27,356 nucleotides of DNA, taken from a bacterium. GTDB lineage: Bacteria; Actinomycetota; Acidimicrobiia; Spongiisociales; UBA11373. Where the stretch lies: contig JABMPV010000390.1 of the NCBI GenBank assembly GCA_013202595.1, positions 1-27,356 of the forward strand, read 5' to 3'. The translations under genes were made by a program, and so were the position numbers. The notes under the pieces are model-generated. The model was given only the letters and a program-made list of their open reading frames with translations, searched no databases and was not told where the DNA came from. Within the stretch, counting starts at the first letter, position 1; every line of letters begins with the position of its first letter. Of this stretch, positions 8,055 to 14,980 are shown one piece after another.

Positions 8055-8753
8055 ATGCCGACCGTCCTGGTGTTCCAGCACAACGACCACATCCCGCCCG
8101 GTCTGCTCGGGGAGGCGCTCGAGCGGCGCGGGATCGAGATGCAGGTGGCCCACCTGTACGACGGCGACCCGGTCCCCGACCACTTCGGATTCGACGGGGT
8201 GGCTTCGTTGGGTGGCGTGATGGGTGCCTACGAGGAGGAAGACCATCCCTGGCTGGCCGAAGAGAAGCGCTTCCTGGCCGGAGCGGCCGAGCGGGGGATT
8301 CCCACGCTGGGGCTGTGCCTCGGATGCCAGATGCTCGCCGATGCTCTGGGCGGCTCGGCATACAAGGGTGAAGCGGGCGAGGAGATCGGCCTGCTCGAGA
8401 TCGGGCTCAACGACGCCGGCCGGGACGACCCGGTGCTCCGTGAACTAGACGGACCGCTGCCGGTGTTCCACGGTGACACGTGGGACCCCCCCGAAGGTGC
8501 GACGGTCGTAGCGGCGACCGGCCGGTTCCTGCACGGGTTCCGCCTGGGCAGCGTGGTCGCCGTCCAATCGCATCCCGAGGCCTCGTGCGAGATCACGGGT
8601 GTATGGATCGACCGGCACCCGGATCGGCTGATCGAGGCTGGAGTCGATCCGGAGATCCTGAGGGCCGAGCTCCGCTCCGGCGAGACCGCGCTCCGCGCGA
8701 TGTCCGAGCGCTTCTTCGGAGCATGGGCCGATGAGGTGACGGGCCGGTCCTGA
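8055..8753 (+). CDS. Class I glutamine amidotransferase-like protein
   Basis: A 232-aa GATase1-fold protein. The nucleophile elbow GLCLGCQ places C88, and QSHPEAS supplies H173 and E175, completing the Cys-His-Glu triad. Such stand-alone proteins, often annotated GMP-synthase-like, hydrolyse glutamine or gamma-glutamyl compounds or donate ammonia to a partner. No obvious partner synthetase is adjacent, so the substrate is open. The length is typical of the stand-alone class. The gene has its own -10 box and no Shine-Dalgarno. Confidence 0.9.
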   Translation: MPTVLVFQHNDHIPPGLLGEALERRGIEMQVAHLYDGDPVPDHFGFDGVASLGGVMGAYEEEDHPWLAEEKRFLAGAAERGIPTLGLCLGCQMLADALGGSAYKGEAGEEIGLLEIGLNDAGRDDPVLRELDGPLPVFHGDTWDPPEGATVVAATGRFLHGFRLGSVVAVQSHPEASCEITGVWIDRHPDRLIEAGVDPEILRAELRSGETALRAMSERFFGAWADEVTGRS

Positions 8754-8765
8754 TCTCGCTTCCGG

Positions 8766-8771
8766 TACGAT
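8766..8771 (+). promoter_or_regulatory. -10 box, leaderless promoter of CC-motif protein
   Basis: TACGAT, 8 nt before ATG 8780. It supports 8780 over the in-frame TTG at 8771, which overlaps the box. Confidence 0.5.
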
Positions 8772-8779
8772 TGCCGCCC

Positions 8780-9115
8780 ATGGCGCCGATCGATCTTCAG
8801 CAGGCATTCGCCGCACTCGACGACCGCGATGCTTCGCTGGTCGACCTCGAGGCCCACTGCTGCGAGCCGGGGCGAAGCCCACAGATGGCAGAACTCGGCG
8901 GAACTCTGACCGCGACCCGGGCCGCGTTGCAGCGGTTCGCCGCAGTCGACGACCCCTCGGGGTTGTTGTCGTCCCTCGCCGAAGCCGGCGCCCGGGTACG
9001 ACACCTCCACGTGGGCTGCTGTGACCCTGCGCGTTTGCCGATGTATATCGAGATCATCGAGGGGTTGGACACGGTCCGGCTGTCGGTCGAGCGGGCGACG
9101 GGTACCGGGGACTGA
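8780..9115 (+). CDS. Small unknown protein with two CC-[DE]-P-x-R-x-P motifs
   Basis: A 111-aa soluble protein without a recognised family. It contains HCCEPGRSP at about 26-34 (C27, C28) and GCCDPARLP at about 79-87 (C80, C81), plus HLH just before the second pair. These look like the two halves of a duplicated metal- or redox-binding element separated by a helical segment. No signal peptide or TM is visible, so it is probably cytoplasmic. It sits between the amidotransferase and an ABC exporter with its own promoter, so the neighbours do not define a role. The balanced composition and the -10/ATG spacing argue that it is a real gene. Confidence 0.7.
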   Translation: MAPIDLQQAFAALDDRDASLVDLEAHCCEPGRSPQMAELGGTLTATRAALQRFAAVDDPSGLLSSLAEAGARVRHLHVGCCDPARLPMYIEIIEGLDTVRLSVERATGTGD

Positions 9116-9142
9116 CCGGCCGATTGCGTCACGGGCCGCCAC

Positions 9143-9148
9143 TAACGT
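9143..9148 (+). promoter_or_regulatory. -10 box of ABC exporter operon
   Basis: TAACGT, 9 nt before ATG 9158, with no Shine-Dalgarno between. Confidence 0.45.
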
Positions 9149-9157
9149 TGCCCGCCT

Positions 9158-10081
9158 ATGTCGTATCTCGTCGAGGCGACCGGCCTCGTAAAACGGTTTG
9201 GTGACTTCACCGCGGTGGATGGCGTGGACTTTGGTGTTCGCCCGGGCGAAGCTTTCGGTTTTCTCGGTCCCAATGGAGCAGGCAAGTCGTCCACCATGCG
9301 GATGATCGGAGCCGTCTCCCCGGTCACCGAGGGAGAACTCACGGTGCTCGGCCGGGACCCGGCCGTCGACGGCCCCGCCATCAGGGCGCGGCTCGGCGTG
9401 GTGCCCCAGGAGGACAACCTCGACGAGGAGTTGTCCATCTACGAGAACCTGGTCATCTACGGCCGATACTTCGGGCTTCCCCGCAAGGTCATCGACCCCC
9501 GGATCGACGAGTTGCTCGACTTCGCCCAGTTGGAGGAGCGCCGCCACAGTCGCGTCGAGCCACTGTCGGGCGGGATGAAGCGCCGACTCACCATTGCCCG
9601 CGGCCTGATCAACCAGCCGGAACTCCTGCTTCTCGACGAGCCGACGACCGGTCTCGACCCCCAGGCGCGCCATCTCCTGTGGGATCGGCTGTATCGCCTG
9701 AAGCAGCAGGGTGTCACCCTCATCATCACGACCCACTACATGGATGAGGCCGAGCAGTTGTGCGATCGCCTGGTCATCATGGACAAGGGCAAGATCGCGG
9801 CCGAGGGGTCACCGCGGGAACTCATCGACCGGTACTCCTCCCGAGAGGTGCTCGAACTCCGTTTCGAAGTGGGTGGTCAGGATTCGTACCTCGAAGAACT
9901 CGAGAGCCTTGCGAGCCGGATCGAGGCACTGCCCGACCGGGTCCTCCTCTACACCGACGATGCCGATGAGACGGCGGCAGCGGTCCATGCCGCCGGGATC
10001 GAACCCGAGTACACCGTCAGTCGGCGCAGCACGCTCGAAGACGTCTTCCTCCGCCTCACGGGACGAAGGCTGATCGACTGA
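9158..10081 (+). CDS. ABC exporter ATP-binding protein (DrrA/NodI/CcmA family)
   Basis: A 307-aa ATPase. Walker A GPNGAGKSS (37-45), Q-loop VPQED, signature LSGGMKRRL, Walker B LLLLDEPTTGLD and the switch THYMDEAE are all present. A C-terminal domain of about 80 residues ends in STLEDVFLRLTGR, the mark of the DrrA/NodI exporter group. These pumps export drugs, lipids or lipo-oligosaccharides. The stop overlaps the permease ATG by one base (TGATG), so the three genes form an operon. Confidence 0.95.
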   Translation: MSYLVEATGLVKRFGDFTAVDGVDFGVRPGEAFGFLGPNGAGKSSTMRMIGAVSPVTEGELTVLGRDPAVDGPAIRARLGVVPQEDNLDEELSIYENLVIYGRYFGLPRKVIDPRIDELLDFAQLEERRHSRVEPLSGGMKRRLTIARGLINQPELLLLDEPTTGLDPQARHLLWDRLYRLKQQGVTLIITTHYMDEAEQLCDRLVIMDKGKIAAEGSPRELIDRYSSREVLELRFEVGGQDSYLEELESLASRIEALPDRVLLYTDDADETAAAVHAAGIEPEYTVSRRSTLEDVFLRLTGRRLID

Positions 10082-10857
10082 TGGTGCTGTCGGGCGCTCT
10101 GCGCGTCACCGAAGCGGGGGCGCGCGTCTACCGCAGGACCTGGCGTGCCAGTGTCATTTCCACCTTCCTCAACCCGGTGTTGTTCCTGCTCGCCATGGGC
10201 GTCGGCCTCGGCTCTCTGGTCGATGAGGGGGGCGGCGGAGCCGACCTCGGCATCCCATACCTCACCTTCCTCGCTCCCGGCCTCCTCGCCGCCACCGCGA
10301 TGCAGACCGGTGCCGGCGATGCCTCCTATCCGGTGATGGCCGGCATCAAGTGGCGCAAGACCTATCACGCTGCTCTGGCCACACCGCTGGATGTGAGGTC
10401 ACTGGTCATCGGCCACATCGGTTGGGTCACCATCCGCCTGGTGTTCGTCACGGTGGTCTACGCAGCGATCATGACGGCCTTCGGGGCCACGTCGGTGCTC
10501 GAAGGCCTGGCATCGGTCCTGCCCGGGGTCTTGACCGGCGTTGCCTTCGCCGCGGTCGTGACTGCCTACACGGCACGGCTGGAGCGGGAGACCGGCCTCG
10601 CGGCGCTGTTCCGATTCGGCATCGTCCCGCTCTTCCTGTTCAGTGGCACGTTCTTCCCGGTCTCCCAACTTCCCGACACCATCGAGTGGTTCGCCTTCGT
10701 GACGCCTCTGTGGCACGGGGTCAGTCTCTGCCGCTCGTTCGCTCTCGGCATCGACCCCCGTGTGGCTCCGTGGATCAGCATTGCCTATCTCATCTTCTGG
10801 GTGGCTCTAGGGACCTGGCTCTCCATCAGATTGTTCCGCCGGAGGTTGGTGCTGTGA
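10081..10857 (+). CDS. ABC-2 type permease 1 (NodJ-like)
   Basis: A 258-aa membrane protein with six predicted TM segments and the ABC-2 pattern (PYLTFLAPGLLAATAMQ after TM2; a PLFLFSGTFFPVSQLP loop in the fifth segment, followed by TPLWHGV). It is a half-permease that probably pairs with permease 2 as a heterodimer driven by the upstream ATPase. The Pro-Leu-Phe-Leu-Phe-Ser motif is shared by both permeases and shows that they are diverged paralogues. Confidence 0.9.
   Translation: MVLSGALRVTEAGARVYRRTWRASVISTFLNPVLFLLAMGVGLGSLVDEGGGGADLGIPYLTFLAPGLLAATAMQTGAGDASYPVMAGIKWRKTYHAALATPLDVRSLVIGHIGWVTIRLVFVTVVYAAIMTAFGATSVLEGLASVLPGVLTGVAFAAVVTAYTARLERETGLAALFRFGIVPLFLFSGTFFPVSQLPDTIEWFAFVTPLWHGVSLCRSFALGIDPRVAPWISIAYLIFWVALGTWLSIRLFRRRLVL
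10841..10845 (+). promoter_or_regulatory. Shine-Dalgarno deciding the permease 2 start
   Basis: GGAGG, 8 nt before GTG 10854, inside the end of permease 1. Confidence 0.7.
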
Positions 10858-11666
10858 CCGACCCGACTGCCACGCTCGTCGCAAGGATCACGCCTCCATC
10901 TCTGCTCGGGGGAGCGGGGCGGATGATGGAGCGCAACCTGCTGGTGTACCGGCGCGCCTGGATGATCATCTTCAGCGGATTCTTCGAGCCGATCTTCTAC
11001 CTCTTCTCGATCGGCATCGGCATCGGTGAATTGGTGGGCGATGTCGCGGGCCCTGCAGGTGAGCCGATCAAGTACGCCGCCTTCGTTGCTCCGGGGTTGC
11101 TGGCGTCGTCGGCGATGAACGGCGCCGTCTACGAATCCACGTTCAACATCTTCTTCAAGCTCAAGTACGGCAAGATCTACGACGCCGTCCTGTCCACCCC
11201 GATGCAACCGGGTTCGATCGCCATCGGAGAGATCACCTGGTCACTCCTGCGGGGCGCCATCTACGCGGCCGGTTTCATGGTGGTGATGATCGCCATGGGG
11301 TTGATGCCGTCGATGTGGGGCGTTCTGGCTCTACCGGCGGCGATCCTCATCGGGTTCGCGTTCGGGGCGTGCGGCATGGCGGCCACCACCTTCATGAAGT
11401 CGTGGCAGGACTTCGACATGGTGACGCTCGTGACGCTGCCACTCTTCCTCTTCTCTGCGACCTTCTATCCCATCAGCGTCTACCCACCGGCGTTTCAGGC
11501 TCTGACCCGGTTGTCCCCGCTCTATCACGGTGTCGAGTTGATCCGCTCGCTCACGCTCGGGTTGATCGACTGGAGCCTCCTGGCCCACGCCGTGTTCCTG
11601 ATCGTCATGGGGTTGGTAGGGGTCGCCGTGGCCTCACGCCGCCTGGAGCGGATGTTGATGGCGTGA
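10854..11666 (+). CDS. ABC-2 type permease 2 (NodJ-like)
   Basis: A 270-aa membrane protein, paralogous to permease 1 (AAFVAPGLLASSAM, PLFLFSATFYPISVYP, LSPLYHGVELIRSL). The GTG start at 10854 overlaps the permease 1 stop by 4 nt (GTGA) and has GGAGG 8 nt upstream. The open frame extends 500 bp further upstream, but that part is an antisense-like shadow of permease 1. It is the last gene of the exporter operon, followed by an inverted-repeat heptamer array. Confidence 0.92.
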   Translation: MTDPTATLVARITPPSLLGGAGRMMERNLLVYRRAWMIIFSGFFEPIFYLFSIGIGIGELVGDVAGPAGEPIKYAAFVAPGLLASSAMNGAVYESTFNIFFKLKYGKIYDAVLSTPMQPGSIAIGEITWSLLRGAIYAAGFMVVMIAMGLMPSMWGVLALPAAILIGFAFGACGMAATTFMKSWQDFDMVTLVTLPLFLFSATFYPISVYPPAFQALTRLSPLYHGVELIRSLTLGLIDWSLLAHAVFLIVMGLVGVAVASRRLERMLMA

Positions 11667-11703
11667 GACGAGCATGCGACCCATCCGGGCCGCATGCGGT
11701 CTT

Positions 11704-11741
11704 CAGTCATCAGTCATCGGGAATCCGATGACTGATGACTG
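11704..11741. terminator. Perfect 17-bp inverted repeat made of heptamer units
   Basis: The left arm 11704-11720 and the right arm 11725-11741 are exact reverse complements with a 4-nt GAAT loop. This could fold as a long hairpin 37 bp after the exporter operon and act as a terminator or mRNA 3' stabiliser. No T-tract follows, so intrinsic termination is not certain. Confidence 0.5.
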
Positions 11742-11764
11742 ATGACTGAAGACCGACGACTGAG
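11723..11764 (+). repeat. Degenerate heptamer array 3
   Basis: Six 7-bp units (ATCCGAT, GACTGAT twice, GACTGAA, GACCGAC, GACTGAG) in the same polarity as arrays 1 and 2. They are preceded by an inverted copy of about three units, so array 3 is palindromic. It ends one base before the TACCCT -10 box of the next gene. Confidence 0.85.
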
Positions 11765-11765
11765 A

Positions 11766-11771
11766 TACCCT
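11766..11771 (+). promoter_or_regulatory. -10 box, leaderless promoter of repeat lipoprotein
   Basis: TACCCT, 8 nt before ATG 11780, abutting array 3 so that the array occupies the whole -35 region. Confidence 0.55.
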
Positions 11772-11779
11772 GGTGCCCG

Positions 11780-12976
11780 ATGCGTGTCCGTGTGTTCATC
11801 CCACTCCTCGCCCTCGGTCTCATCGTGGGTTCCTGCTCGTATGAACCATCGGGCACCACCACTACGACGACGATCATCGAGGCGGATGTCCCTCCGGCCA
11901 CGGGACCGGCCGACATCGTCGTGGGAGACCAGCGCATCGAAGGCTCAGGAATCATGGTCGAGTCTGTGAGCATGCCCGCCGAGGGGTTCATCGTCCTTCA
12001 GGCCGACGACGGCGGACTGCCGGGCGAGACGATTGGCGTATCGGAACTGCTCGGTGATGGGACCACGGCCAATGTCCAGGTGCCGTTCTTCCTCCCGACC
12101 GCCGACGACATGGTCGTTCACGTCACGCTGCACATCGACATGGATCGTGACGGCCGGTTCACGTACGAGCCACCGGATGCCTTTGTCGACATCCCGGCGA
12201 CATTCGCCAACGATCGGGTGGCGACCACTACAGCCACCATCGTGCAATTGCCGCCGCTGTGGCCGGGAGGAATCATCCTCGAAGAGCAGCGCGGCGAGGG
12301 ACAGTCGGTCACCGTGGCTGCCGTGACGCTGCCCGCCCAGGGTTTCGTTGCCTTCCGCGAAGACGACGACGGCTCACCCGGCAGAATCATCGCCCTGTCC
12401 GGCGTGCTTCCGGCCGGCGAGACCATCGACCTGGTCATCCCACTCGACCCGCCGATCACCGAGACCGGGCCGTATTGGGTGGTCGCTTTCATCGATCGCA
12501 ATGAGGACGGCGGCCTGGCAGTGACCGGAGCGCCGGGTGCGGACGAAGTGGCCTTGACCAATGACGGTCAGGAAGTCGCCGTCTCGGTGCTCATCACCGT
12601 CATATCGCGCGGCCCATCTCAGGTCGTGGCCTCGGATCAACTGACCGACGGCACCGTCATCGAGGTCGAGTCGGTGACCCTGGCGTCACCTGGCTGGTTG
12701 GAGATTCGGGCGGACGACGGCGGTTCGCCCGGTGCCCGCCTGGCAGTGACCGATCTCCTGCCGGAAGGTGTGAGCGGTCCGCTGTTCATGACCCTCGATG
12801 CTGCTCTCGAAGCCGAGACGATCCTGTGGTTCCGACTGCGGGTCGATCTCGATGGCAACGGTGAGATCGGCAGTGAGGATCCGTTCGCCGAGGACGCCGA
12901 CGGCAATCCGATCCTCGAGTCGATCGACGTGACGCTGCCTGAACCGGACGACGGCGAGGACGGCGCAGACACCTGA
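11780..12976 (+). CDS. Lipoprotein with three tandem DUF7282-like beta domains
   Basis: A 398-aa exported protein. The signal peptide ends in the lipobox VGSC (C19), followed by a Thr-rich linker (25-31). Three repeats of about 110 residues follow (about 46-156, 165-274, 281-389). Each has the pattern DQ or EQ...V-x-V-x-x-V-x-x-P-x-x-G-[FW]...D-[DE]-G-x-[PS]-G, and ends in an acidic D-x-[DN]-x-[DN]-G loop that could bind calcium. The repeat resembles DUF7282-type surface domains, recalled as common in archaeal and actinobacterial surface proteins. The C-terminus is acidic. It is likely anchored to the membrane outside the cell as an adhesion or structural element; the function is unproven. 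Confidence 0.8.
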   Translation: MRVRVFIPLLALGLIVGSCSYEPSGTTTTTTIIEADVPPATGPADIVVGDQRIEGSGIMVESVSMPAEGFIVLQADDGGLPGETIGVSELLGDGTTANVQVPFFLPTADDMVVHVTLHIDMDRDGRFTYEPPDAFVDIPATFANDRVATTTATIVQLPPLWPGGIILEEQRGEGQSVTVAAVTLPAQGFVAFREDDDGSPGRIIALSGVLPAGETIDLVIPLDPPITETGPYWVVAFIDRNEDGGLAVTGAPGADEVALTNDGQEVAVSVLITVISRGPSQVVASDQLTDGTVIEVESVTLASPGWLEIRADDGGSPGARLAVTDLLPEGVSGPLFMTLDAALEAETILWFRLRVDLDGNGEIGSEDPFAEDADGNPILESIDVTLPEPDDGEDGADT

Positions 12977-13056
12977 GCCCGGCGTGCTGGAGCCATTCCG
13001 GGCGCGACGAAGAACCCGGGTCCAACAAATCGGTTGGCGAACGCCTGGGGCGCTAC

Positions 13057-13278
13057 CTACTTGTGCCGCCAGACGATGCGGCCCTTGGACGGGTCGTAGA
13101 GCGAAACGTCGACTTCTACGGTGTCACCCGGGAGGATGCGGATCTTGCGGCCCCGGCGCATACGTCCCGCGGCGCGAGCAACCACTTCGAGACCCTGTTC
13201 GGTCTCGACGAGGAACTTGGCGTCACGGAGCACGTCGACGACGGTTCCCTTGATCCTGATTGTCTGTTCATCAGCCAT
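13057..13278 (-). CDS. infA: Translation initiation factor IF-1 (divergent, solitary)
   Basis: A 73-aa single OB-fold protein (S1-like). The core reads G-x-V-V-D-V-L...F-x-V-E, then AAGRMR, IRILPGDTVEVDVS, YDPSKGRIVWR, matching IF-1, which binds the 30S A site during initiation. Differences from the usual actinobacterial sequence include A-A-G-R for I-S-G-K, R-G-R-K before IRI, and W for the penultimate Tyr. It is alone, not in the usual cluster with rpmJ, rpsM and rpsK, so it may be a second paralogue. A TATCGT box lies 9 nt before the ATG with no Shine-Dalgarno. The gene is convergent with the lipoprotein. Confidence 0.85.
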   Translation of the reverse strand: MADEQTIRIKGTVVDVLRDAKFLVETEQGLEVVARAAGRMRRGRKIRILPGDTVEVDVSLYDPSKGRIVWRHK

Positions 13279-13287
13279 GAGGAGCGC

Positions 13288-13293
13288 ACGATA
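13288..13293 (-). promoter_or_regulatory. -10 box, leaderless promoter of IF-1
   Basis: TATCGT on the minus strand, 9 nt before ATG 13278. Confidence 0.5.
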
Positions 13294-13385
13294 GCCGGTA
13301 CTGGAGCCGTGTCCTTCAGGCAGGCAAAGTGTTTCCGCATGATTCGGAACATTGCATACACCTATGGGCTCGGCATCGGCTGGCT

Positions 13386-13625
13386 GTGGTGGGTTTCGCT
13401 GCGAACGGCAGCACGCAACTGTTGTTGGGCATCGCTCTCGCCGTACTCACCGCCGGGCTGTTCACCGCCGTGGCGCGTCGTTCCCGCCGCCTGAGGTCTG
13501 ATCACGAATGGATCGGCGGGCGTCTGATCACGCATGTCGGATTGGGTGAATCACGGTGGGATCGGCGAAGCGACCACGCCGACAGAGATGAGTCCGAGTC
13601 CCACGTCGGCGGGGGCCGGGGGTAG
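13386..13625 (+). CDS. Possible small single-TM protein
   Basis: In the 360-bp gap between IF-1 and the PH-like gene, one frame (GTG 13386 or 13389) encodes about 79 residues with one hydrophobic stretch (QLLLGIALAVLTAGLFTAVA) followed by a basic patch (RRSRRLR). That is a plausible small membrane protein. No convincing Shine-Dalgarno or -10 box was found and the C-terminal part looks random. No other feature is seen in this gap. Confidence 0.2.
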   Translation: MVGFAANGSTQLLLGIALAVLTAGLFTAVARRSRRLRSDHEWIGGRLITHVGLGESRWDRRSDHADRDESESHVGGGRG

Positions 13626-13644
13626 GCCGCGGGCGCCACCGGGA

Positions 13645-13650
13645 TACGAT
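13645..13650 (+). promoter_or_regulatory. -10 box, leaderless promoter of PH-like gene
   Basis: TACGAT, 6 nt before ATG 13657. Confidence 0.5.
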
Positions 13651-13656
13651 TCGGGG

Positions 13657-14105
13657 ATGGAGTATCGCCACACCCAAACTGGATATGTCGCCTTCATTGT
13701 CACCGCCTTCTTCGTAGTGGTGATGATCATCATGGGCGCATCGCTCGGCGCTACCGGAGTCACATTTGGCGTTGCCGCCTTCATGGCGTTCCTGGCCATC
13801 GTCGTCATCGTCTCACCACCTCCGTTGCCGACGGTGCCGTCAGGGTGGCCTTCGGCTGGGGTTGGCCACGGCGGGTCATCGACGTCGCCGACATCACCGC
13901 GTTCAGACCGGTCCGCAACAAGTGGTGGTACGGATTCGGGATCAGAGTGATTTCCGGCTGGTGGATGTACAACGTCTGGGGCCTCGATGCGGTCGAACTC
14001 GACCTGGCCTCGGGAAGGAAGTTCAGGATCGGCACCGACGAGACGATCGACCTCGCCGCCGCGCTCACTCTCCACACCGCGCTTCGGCCCGACCCCGGGG
14101 TCTGA
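13657..14105 (+). pseudogene. PH-like membrane protein gene, interrupted by a frameshift
   Basis: The first frame starts MEYRHTQTGYV and gives two hydrophobic segments (about residues 9-26 and 29-49), then becomes Pro/Ser-rich nonsense to 13950. The downstream part in another frame (from about 13812 to 14105) reads LTTSVADGAVRVAFGWGWP, then VIDVADI, PVRNKWWYGFGIR, NVWGLDAVELDL and RIGTDE. This is the beta-rich core of bacterial PH-like proteins, which normally follow two TM helices. Joining the frames near 13805-13815 gives one protein of about 148 aa of expected layout. A single missing base (or a two-base insertion) explains the break. It may be a real mutation or a sequence error. No slippery heptamer for programmed shifting is seen. 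Confidence 0.75.
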
Positions 14106-14119
14106 TCCGACCCGCCCGC

Positions 14120-14980
14120 CTACGCGACCGGTTCCCCCATGAGGAGGGCGTGGTCGAGCCAGGCTGCGATGGCCACCAGCGCATCTCGGTCGAGACCGGT
14201 GTCGATGCCGGAGCGCTCCAACATCCATGCCAGGTGCTCCGTGGCAACGTTCCCTCCGGCACCCGGTGAGAACGGACTTCCGCCGTGGCCGCCTACTGAG
14301 GCATCGATCGCATCGGCCCCGGCCTCGATGGCGGCAAAGGCGTTGGGATACCCGGTGCGATGGGTGTCGTGGAAGTGGCAGCGCACCGCAGTCCCCGGTG
14401 CGGCTTCCTTCACGGCAGCCACGCGATCGGTCACGTCGGACGGAACGCCGACTCCGATGGTGTCCCCGAGGGCGATCTCGTGGGCGCCGGCTTCCACCAT
14501 CTGGGCGGCCACCTCGGCGATCTGACCCACAGGCACATGCCCATCGACCGGGTCGCCAAATGAGACGCTGATGGTGACGGTGACCTGCTTGCCTGCCGAA
14601 ACGGCGTCGGGGATCATCGCCGCCACCTCGGCGTTCCGTTCGGCAGCCGGCGCTCCGGTGTTCTTGGTGCTGTAGCCATTCGACCCGTATGCGACCAGAT
14701 TGACCTCGTCGAGGGTCGTTGCGAGCGCCCGATCCATACCCCGGCGGTTGAGGACCAGGCCGATGGCCGACCATCCCCTGTCCACGGGGAGTGCCCGGCA
14801 GATCTCCTCGGCGCCTGCCATTTGGGGTACCCAGCCGGGATGGGCGAAGGAGACGGCCTCGATTCGCTGCGCACCCGCGGCGGCGCAGCGCTCGATCAGA
14901 CTCAGCCGGGTGGCCACAGGGAGGACCATGTCCTCGCTCTGCAACCCGTCGCGCGGGCCGACTTCGACGATGACGGTCAC
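14120..14980 (-). CDS. HMG-CoA lyase-like TIM-barrel protein lacking the catalytic Cys
   Basis: A 286-aa member of the HMGL-like/pyruvate carboxyltransferase superfamily. EVGPRDGLQ (5-14; R10, D11), a Q-M pair after the SF-x-H-P loop, HFHDT (H202, H204 metal ligands) and the G-loop GHGGSPFSPGAGGNVATE (about 231-248, N244) are all visible. True 3-hydroxy-3-methylglutaryl-CoA lyases have Cys in this loop (GGCP); here the codon at 14276-14278 encodes Ser (S235). The loop SF-V-x-P-K-W also has Gly for Lys. Metal binding seems intact, but the substrate or rate may differ. The ATG overlaps the stop of the dioxygenase gene by 4 nt, so the two are co-transcribed. Confidence 0.82.
   Translation of the reverse strand: MTVIVEVGPRDGLQSEDMVLPVATRLSLIERCAAAGAQRIEAVSFAHPGWVPQMAGAEEICRALPVDRGWSAIGLVLNRRGMDRALATTLDEVNLVAYGSNGYSTKNTGAPAAERNAEVAAMIPDAVSAGKQVTVTISVSFGDPVDGHVPVGQIAEVAAQMVEAGAHEIALGDTIGVGVPSDVTDRVAAVKEAAPGTAVRCHFHDTHRTGYPNAFAAIEAGADAIDASVGGHGGSPFSPGAGGNVATEHLAWMLERSGIDTGLDRDALVAIAAWLDHALLMGEPVA

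Noticed and set aside
8228..9736. 502-codon minus-strand open frame
   Set aside because: Runs antisense through the amidotransferase, the CC-motif gene and an ABC ATPase, all well supported on the other strand.
10350..10853. Upstream extension of ABC permease 2
   Set aside because: The frame overlaps permease 1 entirely; the GTG at 10854 has GGAGG and a 4-nt overlap.
13657..14105. Programmed -1 frameshift in the PH-like gene
   Set aside because: No X-XXY-YYZ slippery site or downstream stem was found near 13805-13815; mutation or sequence error is simpler.
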